NCBI RefSeq assembly: GCF_001305295.1
Contig: NZ_LJSI01000023.1
Location: forward strand, 96,270-160,269
Direction: 5' to 3'
Source of the DNA: Neptunomonas antarctica
GTDB lineage: Bacteria > Pseudomonadota > Gammaproteobacteria > Pseudomonadales > Balneatricaceae
DNA: 64,000 bases
This document shows, piece by piece, positions 52,966 through 63,434 of this stretch (position 1 is the first letter of the stretch; the number at the start of each line of letters is the position of its first letter). The position numbers and the translations under genes are program-made. The notes below the pieces were generated by a model. It saw only the letters and a list, made by a program, of their open reading frames with translations. It ran no database searches and was not told where the DNA came from.

Positions 52966-53619
52966 TTATCGCAGGCTGATGATAGGCCAGCCGTTTTTTT
53001 GTGCGGTGAGTGTGAGTGTTTCATCCGCATCGACAGCAATGGGGTTGTCTACTAATTCAAGTAAAGGCAGGTCATTGCGCGAATCACTGTAAAAAGAGCT
53101 GCCAAGCAGCGTATGTTGGGTTTCTTTTAGCCAGTGATGTAATCGAGTTACTTTGCCTGATTGAAAGCAGGGAGTGCCGGCTACTTTGCCGGTATAGTTA
53201 CCGTCGATAATTTCTGGATCCGTAGCAAGAATAGCATCCACACCTAAGCGTTCGGCAATAGGGTGTGTGACAAAGCTATTAGTCGCCGTGATGATCAGCA
53301 GAAAATCTCCTTGATCACGGTGCTTCTGCAGGAGTGCCAGTGATTTGCTTAAGATCATAGGTTCGATCTTTTCCTGCATAAAGGTCGCATGCAGTTCGAC
53401 TAGTTGTTGTGCTGGCAGATTAGCGAGCGGACGCAGTGCAAACTCCAGAAATTCATAGATATCCAGAGTGCCCTGTTGATATTGTTGGTAAAAATAATCG
53501 TTAGCCTGGCTGTACTCAGTCGCATCAACAATGCCATGTTCGCATAGGAACTCGCCCCAGGCATGATCACTGTCGCCATTCAATAAGGTGTTATCAAGAT
53601 CAAAAATTGCCAGACTCAC
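52966..53619 (-). CDS. HAD-IB family hydrolase (SerB-like)
   Basis: This 217-aa phosphatase has motif I DLDNTLLNGDSD near residues 7-18, a helical cap, IITATNSFVTHPIAERLG near 109-126 and a late FYSDSRNDLPLLELVDNPIAVDAD near 176-199. This pattern is that of HAD-IB proteins, which are often annotated as phosphoserine phosphatase-like. The substrate is unknown. It is convergent with tas and divergent from rppH. Confidence 0.9.
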   Translation of the reverse strand: MSLAIFDLDNTLLNGDSDHAWGEFLCEHGIVDATEYSQANDYFYQQYQQGTLDIYEFLEFALRPLANLPAQQLVELHATFMQEKIEPMILSKSLALLQKHRDQGDFLLIITATNSFVTHPIAERLGVDAILATDPEIIDGNYTGKVAGTPCFQSGKVTRLHHWLKETQHTLLGSSFYSDSRNDLPLLELVDNPIAVDADETLTLTAQKNGWPIISLR

Positions 53620-53769
53620 GAATTATACTCCCAATAGTTACGCAGCCAAGCATAGAGTGAACTCTCCTTGTTTTCAAATTTTGTCTTTTTTCTGATCCCA
53701 TAGACAAGCTGTTTGCGGATTGGAGGAAGTATGGAACAATAGGGCCATTGTAGTTATAGGATTTTCAAC

Positions 53770-54267
53770 GTGATTGATTCAGACGGGTTTAGACCGAATG
53801 TAGGTATCATTCTGGCAAACCCACTGGGTCAGGTGCTTTGGGCGCGTCGTATCGGACAAGATGCCTGGCAGTTTCCACAAGGGGGAATAAACCCTGATGA
53901 AACGCCCGAACAGGCGATGTACCGTGAATTAAGAGAGGAGATCGGCCTCGGCGCGAATGATGTTGAAGTGGTGGCTGTTACGCGTGGTTGGCTCCGCTAT
54001 CGATTACCCAGGCGCATGATCCGCAGACACTCGCACCCCATTTGTGTGGGTCAGAAGCAGAAGTGGTTTTTGCTCAGAATGCTGAGCCAGGATGATGCCG
54101 TAGCCATAGATAAGACTGACTCGCCAGAGTTTGACGGTTGGCAGTGGGTGAGTTATTGGTATCCCTTGGGACAGGTTATTTCGTTTAAGCGTGAAGTTTA
54201 TCGCAAAGCGATGAAGGAATTATCGCCAAAGCTATCGCGTGTTATTGTTATTCAGCGCCAACGCTAA
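53770..54267 (+). CDS. rppH: RNA pyrophosphohydrolase
   Basis: RppH removes pyrophosphate from 5' triphosphate mRNA, opening it to RNase E. The 165-aa Nudix protein has [20 protein letters not shown] near residues 4-23, [27 protein letters not shown] spread over about 33-60 (the Nudix box), and an ending near [10 protein letters not shown]. The start is GTG 53770. The neighbours ptsP, lgt and thyA repeat the E. coli order. Confidence 0.96.
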   Translation: MIDSDGFRPNVGIILANPLGQVLWARRIGQDAWQFPQGGINPDETPEQAMYRELREEIGLGANDVEVVAVTRGWLRYRLPRRMIRRHSHPICVGQKQKWFLLRMLSQDDAVAIDKTDSPEFDGWQWVSYWYPLGQVISFKREVYRKAMKELSPKLSRVIVIQRQR

Positions 54268-54292
54268 CGCTAACGACAAAAGGATCGTAGAG

Positions 54293-56584
54293 ATGCTGGA
54301 ATTATTGCGCAAGATTGTACAAGAGGTCAGTACAGCACCGGATGTGGATGCTGTGCTAGATTTGATCGTGCGCAGAATTCAGCGGGGCATGTGTACCGAA
54401 GTTTGTTCGGTGTTCTTGTTTGAGAGCGTTTCTCAGCGCTATGTTTTACGTGCATCGCAGGGGTTGAATCGCGAAGCTGTGGGGCGTGTCTCGCTTTCCT
54501 CTTCAGAAGGTATTGTGGGATTGGTTGCGCAGCGTGCGGAGCCGATTAATTTGGAGGATGCAGAAGCACATCCGGCCTTTTGTTATCTTCAGGATACCGG
54601 TGAAGAGCGCTTTCATGCTTTTTTGGGCGTGCCGATCATTCATCAAAAGAAAGTGTTGGGTGTGTTGGTGGTGCAGCAACAGGAGTGTCGTCGTTTTGAT
54701 GAAAGTGAAGAAGCGTTTCTGATTACGATTTCTGCACAGTTGGCAGGCGTTATTGCGCATGCTGAAGCGACAGGGGCTATCCAGAAAATCTCATGGAAAA
54801 GCCAGAAGAGTGTTAATCATCGTTTTGAGGGTGTTCCAGGTGCGCCGGGTGTCGCGATTGGCCGGGTAGTAGTGATTGCTCCGCAGGCTGATATTGATTC
54901 GGTTCCGGAAAAAGAAATAACTGATCTAGCACTGGAGATTTCACGTTTTGAGACCGCGCTGGAGCGTGTCAGGGCAGATATCCGCAAGGTGAGTGCGAAG
55001 CTTGCCAAGCGTTTGCGTTATGATGAACAGGCGTTATTCGATGTCTATCTCAAAATGCTTGATGATAATGCTTTGGCAGGAGAAGTGGTCGAGCAGATTA
55101 AGCAGGGGAACTGGGCGCAAGGAGCCTTGAGTCGGGTAATAACAACAAATGCCCGCCAGTTTTCACTGATGGATGACCCTTATTTAAGAGAGCGTGCAAC
55201 GGATGTGCGTGATCTGGGGCGGCGTGTACTGGGTTATCTGCAGGAAGAGAGTAGTTCGCAGGATATTGAGCTTCCTGAGAATGGAATTCTTGTGGCAGAT
55301 GAGCTTTCTCCGGCAATATTGGGTGAGGTCTCTGCTGAGAAGCTTGCAGGACTGGTGTCTGTTCATGGCTCAGGGAATTCGCATGCGGCCATTCTGGCGC
55401 GTTCGATGGGTATTCCCACCGTGATGGGGATGGTGGATCTTCCGTATCGCCAGCTGGATGGCCGTGAAGTTATATTAGATGGTTATGCCGGGCGCTTGTA
55501 CATAGACCCCTCAGAGGATTTGCTGCGGGTGTATCGTGAGATATTACGCGAGCAGGACGAGGTGGCTGCCGAGCTGGCAACGTTGCGTGATCTGCCGGCA
55601 GTAACGACGGATGGTAAGCATATACCGCTATGGGTTAACACCGGGTTGATCGCTGATGTGTCGCGTTCATTGGAACGAGGTGCTGAAGGCATTGGTCTGT
55701 ATCGAACCGAAATTCCATTTATGGTAAGAGATTTTTTCCCCAGTGAATATGAGCAGATGCAAATTTACCGTCGACAGTTGGAGGCTTTTGCACCATTGCC
55801 CGTGACGATGCGAACATTGGATATCGGTGGAGATAAAGCGCTTCCTTATTTTCCGATTAAAGAAGACAACCCCTTTCTTGGCTGGCGTGGAATTCGGGTA
55901 ACACTGGATCATCCTGAAATTTTTCTGGTGCAGATCAGGGCGATGCTTCGGGCCAATGAAGGATTAGGCAATCTGCGTATTATGTTGCCAATGGTCTCTA
56001 GTGTGCATGAGGTTGATGAAGCTAATAATCTACTGGATCGTGCCATCGCTGAGTTGCAGGAAGAGGGATATATCATAGAACGTCCCTCTGTTGGAGTTAT
56101 GATAGAAGTTCCGGCAGCGGTTTATCAGTTGCGGCGTTTTGCCAAACGGGTTGATTTTATTTCAGTCGGCTCTAATGATTTGACGCAGTATTTGCTCGCG
56201 GTTGATCGCAATAATCCACGCGTAGCAGATCTGTATGTAGCTTATCATCCGGCTGTGCTGATGGTGCTTGCTTACATTGCTAAAGAAGCTCGTAGAGTGG
56301 GTATTCAAGTGTCTATTTGTGGCGAGATGGCGTCTGAACCCGGTGGCGCTTTATTGTTGATGGCGATGGGCTACGACGCGTTATCGATGAATGCGACGAA
56401 TCTTCCGAAAATAAAGTCGACAATACGCAGTGTATCAATGAAGCAGGCCGCTGAGCTTCTCGACATGGTCATGGGCATGGATGATGCGGTTAAGGTTCAG
56501 GTAGTGATGACTCAAGCCTTGCAGGCGTTGGGGATAAGTCAGCTAAGTAGTCCTGTGCTGCCAGAAGAAGTGCTGCCGCAATAG
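54293..56584 (+). CDS. ptsP: Phosphoenolpyruvate-protein phosphotransferase PtsP (enzyme I-Ntr)
   Basis: PtsP starts the nitrogen phosphotransfer relay from PEP to NPr. The 763-aa protein has an N-terminal GAF domain (about 15-150) and the enzyme I body: a PEP-binding half with a catalytic His near residue 364 in GSGNSHAAILARSMGIPTVMG, and the PEP-utilizing C-terminal TIM barrel with GIGLYRTEIPFM, GGDKALPYFP and VGSNDLTQYLLAVDRNN. ATG 54293 is chosen, with AAAAGG nine bases before it. The in-frame start at 54239 lies within rppH. Repeated CGCTAACG appears at the join. Confidence 0.95.
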   Translation: MLELLRKIVQEVSTAPDVDAVLDLIVRRIQRGMCTEVCSVFLFESVSQRYVLRASQGLNREAVGRVSLSSSEGIVGLVAQRAEPINLEDAEAHPAFCYLQDTGEERFHAFLGVPIIHQKKVLGVLVVQQQECRRFDESEEAFLITISAQLAGVIAHAEATGAIQKISWKSQKSVNHRFEGVPGAPGVAIGRVVVIAPQADIDSVPEKEITDLALEISRFETALERVRADIRKVSAKLAKRLRYDEQALFDVYLKMLDDNALAGEVVEQIKQGNWAQGALSRVITTNARQFSLMDDPYLRERATDVRDLGRRVLGYLQEESSSQDIELPENGILVADELSPAILGEVSAEKLAGLVSVHGSGNSHAAILARSMGIPTVMGMVDLPYRQLDGREVILDGYAGRLYIDPSEDLLRVYREILREQDEVAAELATLRDLPAVTTDGKHIPLWVNTGLIADVSRSLERGAEGIGLYRTEIPFMVRDFFPSEYEQMQIYRRQLEAFAPLPVTMRTLDIGGDKALPYFPIKEDNPFLGWRGIRVTLDHPEIFLVQIRAMLRANEGLGNLRIMLPMVSSVHEVDEANNLLDRAIAELQEEGYIIERPSVGVMIEVPAAVYQLRRFAKRVDFISVGSNDLTQYLLAVDRNNPRVADLYVAYHPAVLMVLAYIAKEARRVGIQVSICGEMASEPGGALLLMAMGYDALSMNATNLPKIKSTIRSVSMKQAAELLDMVMGMDDAVKVQVVMTQALQALGISQLSSPVLPEEVLPQ

Positions 56585-56613
56585 TGTCTACTCAGATTGG
56601 CAGTCCAGGCGGT

Positions 56614-57381
56614 TTATCCTATGAGCGGTATGTCTAGTGTGAAAAACTGCTCGCCAATTTTACCTGTTTGATCAAATTGAAATTCAGCCAGTTGAGTGAC
56701 CCCCTGTTTGTTTTGTAACAGTACGCTAGTGGCACGTGTGCCATAGACGCCAGAGTTGATAAAACATGACGACAGCAGTTTTTCAAATGCGTAACTGACA
56801 CCCGTATCAGGCAGTGAGTTATCCTCGGCAGTGTGGTTTGAGCTTAGCGTTCGGGCTAGTTTTTTTATCGTTATATCTCCGTGAAGTATTTGTTGAAGTT
56901 GTTGTTTTGCCTCCATTACTTTGGGCCAGGGTGTATCTAAAAATGCATTGCTAAGACCGTAAATACCAGGAGCTAACTGGCGTGATGCAGCGCCTTTGTT
57001 GGAGCAGTAATAAAGGCCTCTGGAGTCGCCCAGTAGTAGATTAAATCCCCCGTACTGATCACCCGTAGTCTGTAGTTGTTGCTGATAAGCCTTCGCACTG
57101 TTGTCTTGGGTCAGGAAGTCGCGAGTCAGATGACCTCTTGATTTTAGTTCTCCTGCTTTGTTATTCCCTTCCCTGAAATTTGTTACTGCCGTTAACTTGC
57201 CTGTTTTACTCATACCCAGCCACGTGCCTCTCTGCTCAAGATCACGTCCGGCAAGAATATTCGGGTGATCTTGCCAATAGTGCATTTTCATAGTTGGGCG
57301 AGCATAGAACTCGTCCCGATTGGCAACCATGATGAGCGGGTATTCAGGATGTTGTTGGTAGGCGAAGGTAATCAGGCACAT
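56614..57381 (-). CDS. NRDE family (TANGO2-like) protein
   Basis: The 255-aa protein starts MCLITFAYQQHPEYPLIMVA, with the NRDE motif (ANRDEFYARP) near residues 19-29, then GRDLEQRGTWLGMSKTGKLT near 44-63, and a GLSNAFLDTPWPKV block. Cys2 at the N-terminus is conserved. TANGO2 proteins are linked to heme or lipid handling, but the biochemistry is unsettled. The frame extends to 57456; ATG 57381 is used because it starts at the family's Met-Cys. Confidence 0.88.
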   Translation of the reverse strand: MCLITFAYQQHPEYPLIMVANRDEFYARPTMKMHYWQDHPNILAGRDLEQRGTWLGMSKTGKLTAVTNFREGNNKAGELKSRGHLTRDFLTQDNSAKAYQQQLQTTGDQYGGFNLLLGDSRGLYYCSNKGAASRQLAPGIYGLSNAFLDTPWPKVMEAKQQLQQILHGDITIKKLARTLSSNHTAEDNSLPDTGVSYAFEKLLSSCFINSGVYGTRATSVLLQNKQGVTQLAEFQFDQTGKIGEQFFTLDIPLIG

Positions 57382-57488
57382 GAGTATTTCTTTATCCTTT
57401 GTTTGCAGTACTTCGCTTTGCAGTGCTTCGTAAGGGTTAATTCGATAAACTAGCACATTATCATGAGAAAAAAGATGGATTTGAACGC

Positions 57489-58289
57489 ATGTTGCTGGCT
57501 CTTTTGCTCTATTTGGTGCTCGGTGCTGCTGCAGGAATTGTAGCGGGCTTGTTTGGTATTGGTGGCGGTTTATTGATTGTCCCCGTCCTGATATTTAGTT
57601 TTGGGCTGCAGGGTATGTCTCCGGAAGTTCTGACCCATGCAGCGGTCGCCACATCACTGGCGACTATTGTGGTGACGTCCATTAGCTCTATTCGGGCGCA
57701 CCATAAACGCAGAGCCGTACGCTGGGAGCTGTTTAAGCCCTTGGCTGTGGGTATTCTTGTGGGTGCATTTATTGGAGTATTTACCGCAGGGTTGATGAAA
57801 GGTACACATTTGCAGATTGCGATTGGTGTATTCGCAATGGTTGTTTCTATTCAGATGGCGTTTGGTCTTAAGCCAAAAGCGGGACAAGAGGCGCCTTCTG
57901 ATAAAGGGCTGGTAGGTGCGGGTGGTATTATTGGTTGGGCTTCAGCGCTCTTTGGTATCGGAGGTGGAACCCTGACGGTTCCTTATCTGAGCTGGAGGCA
58001 GGTCTCCATGCAGGAAGCCGTTGCGACTTCAGCTGCCTGTGGGTTGCCGATTGCCTGTATGGGTGCATTAACTAATATCTATACCGGTTGGGGTGAAGAG
58101 GGCTTGGCAGATTGGAGCCTGGGTTATATATATCTTCCGGCTTTTATCGGGATTGTGGCCAGTAGCTCTTTGTGTGCAAAAATTGGTGTTAAGTGGGCAC
58201 ATAGCCTGCCACCTGATGTGTTGAAAAAAATATTCGCTGGTTTTCTTGCGCTGGTGGCTGCCCGGTTTTTATTGTCTAATTTATTTTAA
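57489..58289 (+). CDS. TauE/SafE-family sulfite or anion exporter
   Basis: This 266-aa membrane protein of the TauE/SafE family has about eight spans and two repeated halves. The first has [20 protein letters not shown] near residues 17-36, the second [20 protein letters not shown] near 148-167. The substrate could be sulfite, sulfoacetate or an unrelated anion. It lies between the NRDE gene and lgt with 8 nt before lgt, and it breaks the E. coli ptsP-lgt order. Confidence 0.9.
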   Translation: MLLALLLYLVLGAAAGIVAGLFGIGGGLLIVPVLIFSFGLQGMSPEVLTHAAVATSLATIVVTSISSIRAHHKRRAVRWELFKPLAVGILVGAFIGVFTAGLMKGTHLQIAIGVFAMVVSIQMAFGLKPKAGQEAPSDKGLVGAGGIIGWASALFGIGGGTLTVPYLSWRQVSMQEAVATSAACGLPIACMGALTNIYTGWGEEGLADWSLGYIYLPAFIGIVASSSLCAKIGVKWAHSLPPDVLKKIFAGFLALVAARFLLSNLF

Positions 58290-58297
58290 GGGAAATT

Positions 58298-59104
58298 ATG
58301 TGGGTTCATAACATTGATCCGGTAGCGCTGGATTTAGGTTTTATTCAGGTTCACTGGTACGGTTTGATGTATCTGATTGGCTTCGGTGGTGCTTTCTGGT
58401 TGGGTAGCTATCGAGCTAAGCAGGCAGGCTCCGGTTGGACAGAGGAACAGGTATCAGACCTCATTTTTTGGGGGGCGATGGGTGTGGTGTTAGGTGGCCG
58501 CATGGGTTACGTGCTGTTCTATAATTTTGATCAGTTTCTCTCGGATCCCCTGTGGTTATTTGCGGTGTGGGAAGGCGGGATGTCCTTTCACGGCGGCCTG
58601 CTGGGTGTGATGGTGATGCTCTGGTTATTTGGCAAAAAGCACGGTAAAAGCTTTATGGAGATGGGTGATTTTGTCGCACCGCTAGTGCCGCTTGGTCTGG
58701 GTGCCGGACGCGTAGGGAATTTTATTGGCGGAGAATTGTGGGGTCGTGCCGCCGATGTGCCCTGGGCGGTGGTGTTTCCGCGAACCGGCGACGGTATTGC
58801 ACGGCATCCCTCGCAGCTCTATGAGGCGCTGCTCGAAGGTGTAGTTATGTTTATTGTGCTGTGGTGGTTCTCGTCAAAGCCGCGTCCCCGTATGGCCGTC
58901 TCTGCGTTATTTTTAATTTTGTATGGCGTGTTCCGGTCCAGCATAGAGTTTTTCCGTGAACCTGATGCACATATCGGTTATATCGCTTTTGGCTGGCTAA
59001 CCGAAGGCCAGTTGTTGTCATTGCCGATGATTATTGTCGGCACATTGTTATTGCTGTGGGCGTATAAACAAAAATCATCGGTGGTTGCGACTCACCCGCG
59101 TTAG
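58298..59104 (+). CDS. lgt: Prolipoprotein diacylglyceryl transferase
   Basis: Lgt moves diacylglycerol from phosphatidylglycerol to the cysteine of prolipoproteins in the inner membrane. The 268-aa protein has [18 protein letters not shown] near 20-37, [20 protein letters not shown] near 96-115, and the [16 protein letters not shown] signature near 138-153 with its essential Arg. AAGGGAAATT precedes the ATG. Confidence 0.97.
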   Translation: MWVHNIDPVALDLGFIQVHWYGLMYLIGFGGAFWLGSYRAKQAGSGWTEEQVSDLIFWGAMGVVLGGRMGYVLFYNFDQFLSDPLWLFAVWEGGMSFHGGLLGVMVMLWLFGKKHGKSFMEMGDFVAPLVPLGLGAGRVGNFIGGELWGRAADVPWAVVFPRTGDGIARHPSQLYEALLEGVVMFIVLWWFSSKPRPRMAVSALFLILYGVFRSSIEFFREPDAHIGYIAFGWLTEGQLLSLPMIIVGTLLLLWAYKQKSSVVATHPR

Positions 59105-59112
59105 GAAAGCAA

Positions 59113-59964
59113 ATGAAGCAATATTTAGATCTTTGTCATCGTCTGATTCAGCAAGGTCATTGGGTTGAGAATGAGCGCACAGGAAAGCGCTGCCTGACCG
59201 TTATTAATGCTGATATGGTTTACGATGTTCAGAACAATCAGCTGCCGTTGCTGACGACACGTAAATCCTTCTGGAAGTCAGCGATTGCTGAACTGCTTGG
59301 CTATTTGCGTGGATATGATAATGCGGCAGACTTTCGCGCTATAGGGACAAAAACCTGGGACGCGAATGCGAATGAAAACGGCGCGTGGCTGAATAATCCT
59401 CATCGTAAAGGTGTGGACGATATGGGACGGGTATACGGAGTTCAGGGGCGGGGCTGGAGAAAACCGGATGGCGGTAGCGTTGATCAGTTGCGTAAGCTGG
59501 TGGATGACTTGTCGCGTGGCGTAGATGATCGCGGTGAAATTTTGAGTTTTTATAACCCGGGTGAATTTCACATGGGGTGCCTGCGGCCCTGTATGCACAC
59601 GCATAATTTTTCATTGTTAGGGGATAGGCTCTATCTGACCTCTTACCAGCGTTCATGTGATGTACCACTTGGACTGGTGTTTAACCAGGTGCAGGTGTTT
59701 GCCTTTTTGAAAATCATTGCGCAGATTACCGGACATAAGCCGGGGCAGGCATTTCATAAAATTGTGAATGCCCATATTTATGAAGATCAAATCGAATTGA
59801 TGCGTGATGTTCAGTTACAAAGAGAGCCCTACGAGTTGCCGCAATTGCATATCAATCCTGATATTAAGTCGCTTGAAGATTTAGAAACCTGGGTGACGAT
59901 GGCTGACTTTGAAGTCAGTGGTTATCAGTTTCATGATCCTATTCAATATCCATTCTCGGTATAG
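59113..59964 (+). CDS. thyA: Thymidylate synthase (ThyA)
   Basis: ThyA makes dTMP from dUMP using 5,10-methylene-THF. The 283-aa protein is collinear with Vibrio-type enzymes: a catalytic Cys160 in [11 protein letters not shown], the phosphate-binding [14 protein letters not shown] near 179-192, [14 protein letters not shown] at the end, and [19 protein letters not shown] near 49-67. The catalytic block uses LRPC, not the LPPC of E. coli. It pairs with folA in this window. Confidence 0.96.
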   Translation: MKQYLDLCHRLIQQGHWVENERTGKRCLTVINADMVYDVQNNQLPLLTTRKSFWKSAIAELLGYLRGYDNAADFRAIGTKTWDANANENGAWLNNPHRKGVDDMGRVYGVQGRGWRKPDGGSVDQLRKLVDDLSRGVDDRGEILSFYNPGEFHMGCLRPCMHTHNFSLLGDRLYLTSYQRSCDVPLGLVFNQVQVFAFLKIIAQITGHKPGQAFHKIVNAHIYEDQIELMRDVQLQREPYELPQLHINPDIKSLEDLETWVTMADFEVSGYQFHDPIQYPFSV

Positions 59965-60000
59965 ATTAAGGGAATAACGTTAACGATTGGAGTTTACTTT

Positions 60001-60474
60001 ATGAGCCAGCAAGCATTTCAAGACTGTTATCCTGAAGAATTAAGTCATTGTTATGGGTGTGGCGTTAATAACGCAAAGGGGCATCAGCTGAAAAGTTATT
60101 GGCTGGATGAGGAGAGTGGCGAAACGATTGCACATTTCACGCCTAAGGCTTGTCATACAGCAGTCCCCGGTTTTGTCTATGGAGGTTTGATTGCTTCTTT
60201 AATTGATTGTCATGGTACAGGCAGTGCTTCAGCAGCGGCTTATCGGGCTGAGGGGCGCGTTATTGGTTCTGATCCCGCCCTTAGGTTTGTCACTGGTGCG
60301 TTGAATGTGAGCTTTTTGGCGCCGACGCCGCTGGGTGTGGAATTAACGCTCCATGGGAGAATTACCGAGATAAAAGAGCGTAAAGTGATCGTTGAAATTA
60401 CGTTATTAGCCAACGATATTACCTGTGTTAAAGGCTCTGTTGTTGCAGTTAAAATGCCAGCAACTATGGGATAG
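60001..60474 (+). CDS. Hotdog-fold PaaI-type thioesterase
   Basis: This 157-aa hotdog protein has the N-terminal CYGCGVNNAKGHQLKSYWLD near residues 17-36 and VPGFVYGGLIASLIDCHGTG near 55-74, the PaaI-like active-site block with the catalytic Asp. It probably hydrolyses an acyl-CoA. No closer name is justified. It lies between thyA and folA in the same direction. Confidence 0.87.
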   Translation: MSQQAFQDCYPEELSHCYGCGVNNAKGHQLKSYWLDEESGETIAHFTPKACHTAVPGFVYGGLIASLIDCHGTGSASAAAYRAEGRVIGSDPALRFVTGALNVSFLAPTPLGVELTLHGRITEIKERKVIVEITLLANDITCVKGSVVAVKMPATMG

Positions 60475-60542
60475 ACGGTTTTTTATTTTATTGTTTGCTG
60501 TGTGTTCGAATAGCGGCAGAAGCTTACTAAAGGTGTATTTCT

Positions 60543-61049
60543 ATGAGATTGTCCATGATTGTCGCTCAAGCCCAAAATCGAGTGATAGGCAGGCAGAACA
60601 AGCTTCCCTGGTATCTGCCGGGAGATCTGAAATATTTTAAGCTAGCCACCATGGGTAAGCCTTTGATCATGGGTCGTAAAACGTATGATTCTATTGGTCG
60701 GCCATTGCCCGGGCGGCTGAATATCGTAATCACGCGTGATACGACGTATACGCTCGAAGGGGCTAAGGTTGTACATTCCTTAGCGGAAGCGATTGAGTTG
60801 GCCGCCAGTCAGGCGTTTATTGATGGTGCAGAAGAGGCAATGGTAATTGGTGGTGAGCAGATTTATGCAGAAGCATTGCCATTGGTTGAGCGTTTGTACG
60901 TAACTGAAGTACATGCTGTGGTCGACGGTGATGCTTATTTCCCCTCATTTGCTGTAGACGAATGGCAAGAGCTGGGAAGAGAGGATTTTAAAGCGGAAGG
61001 CCCGAATCCGTATGATTATAGCTTCGTTGTTTATCAGCGGGCGAGCTAG
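60543..61049 (+). CDS. folA: Dihydrofolate reductase
   Basis: FolA reduces dihydrofolate to tetrahydrofolate with NADPH. The 168-aa protein has MIVAQAQNRVIGRQNKLPWY near residues 5-24, Asp28 in LPGDLKYFK (the acid that protonates substrate), and PLIMGRKTYDSIGRPLPGR near 41-59. AAAGGTG precedes ATG 60543. It abuts birA directly (61049/61050). Confidence 0.97.
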   Translation: MRLSMIVAQAQNRVIGRQNKLPWYLPGDLKYFKLATMGKPLIMGRKTYDSIGRPLPGRLNIVITRDTTYTLEGAKVVHSLAEAIELAASQAFIDGAEEAMVIGGEQIYAEALPLVERLYVTEVHAVVDGDAYFPSFAVDEWQELGREDFKAEGPNPYDYSFVVYQRAS

Positions 61050-62033
61050 ATGATAGATGACAGGTTATTGGCTGCACTATCGGATGGTTATTTTCATTCA
61101 GGGCAGGAGTTAGGCCGGCTTTTAGGGGTAAGTCGTAGTGCTATCTGGAAGCAGATGAAAGAGTTGGAATTACTGGGTGTGGATATTTATAGCATTCGCG
61201 GCCGCGGTTATCGTATTCCCGGAGGATTAGATCTGTTATGTGAAAAGCAGATCGCGACGGGATGTTCTGCGCTTGCCAGTAGTCGTTTGAGTACTATCTC
61301 CCTGGAAAGGATCGTTGACTCAACTAATATGATGGCGATGCGGGAGATACATCAGCAAGGCGTTATCTCCGGTCGCTTATATCTAGCTGAATATCAGACG
61401 GCAGGTAAAGGTCGACGTGGTCGTACCTGGGTGAGCCCGTTCGCAAAAAATTTATACTTTTCACTGGTGTGGCGATTTACTCAAGGCGCCGCTGCGCTCG
61501 AGGGGTTGAGTTTGGTGGTGGGTTTGGCGTTAGTGAAAACACTCAATACGCTGGGGATATCGCAGGTACAAGTTAAGTGGCCCAATGATCTGCTGGTACA
61601 TTCCAGAAAGCTAGCGGGCATCTTATTAGAAATGCATGGCGATGCATCAGGTGAGTGTCAGGTGGTGATTGGTGTCGGTGTGAATGTTGCCATGCCAGAG
61701 CATGCGGAAGAAGCGATTGGTCAGCCATGGACGGATTTAAAAAGACTTTCTGCGGGTGCTATTTCTCGAAATCAGCTGATGTCTGAAATACTCAATCATC
61801 TGATCCCGGAATTGGATCGCTTTAGCGAGCATGGTTTTGCGGTATTTCGGGATGAATGGCAGGAGATACATGCGTACCAAAACCAGACGGTACGTTTGAT
61901 ATCGGGCGTTAAGGAAATAATTGGAGAGTGTCATGGGGTTGATGAGCATGGCGCGCTGGTACTAAGCCATAGTGGAATCGTTGAGCATTTCTATGCAGGA
62001 GAAATTAGTTTGAGGCAGCATGATGCGTCTTGA
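61050..62033 (+). CDS. birA: Biotin-[acetyl-CoA carboxylase] ligase and biotin operon repressor
   Basis: The 327-aa protein has an N-terminal winged helix (LGRLLGVSRSAIWKQMKELE near 22-41), so it can also repress bio genes, and a catalytic domain with AEYQTAGKGRRGRTWVSPF near 112-130 (the biotinyl-AMP loop) and KWPNDLLVHSRKLAGILLEM near 178-197. A C-terminal SH3-like piece follows. It overlaps coaX by 11-14 nt. Confidence 0.96.
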   Translation: MIDDRLLAALSDGYFHSGQELGRLLGVSRSAIWKQMKELELLGVDIYSIRGRGYRIPGGLDLLCEKQIATGCSALASSRLSTISLERIVDSTNMMAMREIHQQGVISGRLYLAEYQTAGKGRRGRTWVSPFAKNLYFSLVWRFTQGAAALEGLSLVVGLALVKTLNTLGISQVQVKWPNDLLVHSRKLAGILLEMHGDASGECQVVIGVGVNVAMPEHAEEAIGQPWTDLKRLSAGAISRNQLMSEILNHLIPELDRFSEHGFAVFRDEWQEIHAYQNQTVRLISGVKEIIGECHGVDEHGALVLSHSGIVEHFYAGEISLRQHDAS

Positions 62034-62739
62034 AATTGATGCAGGTAATACTTTTCTGAAATGGCGATTAATGGATGCGCAGCGCCTGGTTGAAAGTAAT
62101 TCTATATTAACAAAAGATTTCAAAGCGCAATCGATGGCATCTCTGGCTACTTATGCGGTGCAGCAGATATTAGTTGGATCGGTAGCAGGCGTGGAGAATA
62201 ATCATCAGGTGCAGGCTGCCTGTATTAGCTTGTGGGGTATTGATCCAATATTTGCAAAGACAAGTAATAATTGCGCGGGTGTGAAAAATAGCTATCTGGA
62301 CGCCTCTAAAATGGGTGTTGATCGGTGGTTGGCGATGATAGCAGCGTATAAGAAAGTGAATAGGTCGGTTATTGTCGTGGATTGTGGTAGTGCTATCACC
62401 GTGGATTATGTGTCTGCAAAGGGGGTGCATCAGGGAGGTTATATCATTCCTGGATTGAGGCTCATGAGAGAGTCATTATTGCGCAATACCGCACAGGTGC
62501 GATTTGATCAGGATCACACAGGTATGGCAATGCGTCCTGGAGTTAATACGACAGAGGCTGTTATGCATGGGTGTTCTTATTTATTTCAGTCTTTAGCGCA
62601 TTCGTTAAAAGACGAAGCGGATGCTGAAACCGAGCTGTTTATAACAGGAGGTGATGGGGAGCTTATGCATAGCATGATGGCATCAGGTCTGTTTGAACCT
62701 GATTTGGTGATGGAAGGTCTTGTTTGGGTTTGTCGATAA
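62023..62739 (+). CDS. coaX: Type III pantothenate kinase
   Basis: CoaX phosphorylates pantothenate at the start of CoA synthesis. The protein (238 aa) has the ASKHA-fold motifs LEIDAGNTFLKWRLMD near residues 3-18, GVDRWLAMIAAYKKV near 98-112, VIVVDCGSAITVDYVSA near 117-133, GGYIIPGL near 138-145 and a C-terminal GGDGE. ATG 62023 has GAGG at the right distance; ATG 62020 would add one Met. E. coli instead has coaA in this birA-tRNA-tuf neighbourhood. Confidence 0.94.
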   Translation: MRLEIDAGNTFLKWRLMDAQRLVESNSILTKDFKAQSMASLATYAVQQILVGSVAGVENNHQVQAACISLWGIDPIFAKTSNNCAGVKNSYLDASKMGVDRWLAMIAAYKKVNRSVIVVDCGSAITVDYVSAKGVHQGGYIIPGLRLMRESLLRNTAQVRFDQDHTGMAMRPGVNTTEAVMHGCSYLFQSLAHSLKDEADAETELFITGGDGELMHSMMASGLFEPDLVMEGLVWVCR

Positions 62740-63434
62740 TGCGGAAATGGGTAGTTATTTTTCTGCTATTAGCGAATGTTGTTACTTTCTTTGGTTTTAC
62801 TATGCTTAATAATGAATCGTCTCAAAGCGTTGATATGGAAATTGAGCAGGCGTTTGAACTTAGATTGGTGAGTGAAGTATCGCCGCAAAGTCTGATTAAA
62901 ATATCGGATCAAAAAGCGTCACAGCTGTCGTCGCTTTATTCCTCCATAGATGCCAAATGTATACAGTATGAAGGGATTAAAGATCAAAATGAGGCAGATA
63001 AAATTGTCGATTTTATGCTGGGTCAGGGGTTGGATCCGATAATTCTGGTGGGGTATTCCGAGGATATTCGCTACGAGTTGGTGTTGCCCGTTCCGCTATC
63101 CAGTGCTTCAGAAAAAGGCTTGGTTGAGCTCTTTCGTAAGAATAATATTTTATTAGCGCCGAGTAATAATTTCGCAGAAAAGTATCTGACTGTCGGTATT
63201 TATTCAAATCTCGCAGCCGCTCAGAAACGTATAGATGATCTGTTGATGGTTTCAACAGCATTGGAAATAAAGCAAACCATAGGTCGAGTGGAGTCTTATT
63301 TAATACAATTAAAAGGAAATATTGATCGTAAATTGATCAATAAAATCAATGACGTGATAAAAAATACATATAAAACGATAAAAATAGAGAAAAAAGAGTG
63401 CAAAGGGGTTGCAACAGTAAAACCTGATCAGTAA
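62739..63434 (+). CDS. Membrane-anchored SPOR-like protein
   Basis: This 231-aa protein has one N-terminal span (MRKWVVIFLLLANVVTFFGF) and a C-terminal region with the flavour of a SPOR domain (YLTVGIYSNLAAAQKRIDDL near residues 148-167, then ESYLIQLKGN). SPOR domains bind peptidoglycan lacking stem peptides and are common in genes next to coaX/birA. The similarity is weak, so this stays an inference. ATG 62739 overlaps the coaX stop (TAATG). Confidence 0.7.
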   Translation: MRKWVVIFLLLANVVTFFGFTMLNNESSQSVDMEIEQAFELRLVSEVSPQSLIKISDQKASQLSSLYSSIDAKCIQYEGIKDQNEADKIVDFMLGQGLDPIILVGYSEDIRYELVLPVPLSSASEKGLVELFRKNNILLAPSNNFAEKYLTVGIYSNLAAAQKRIDDLLMVSTALEIKQTIGRVESYLIQLKGNIDRKLINKINDVIKNTYKTIKIEKKECKGVATVKPDQ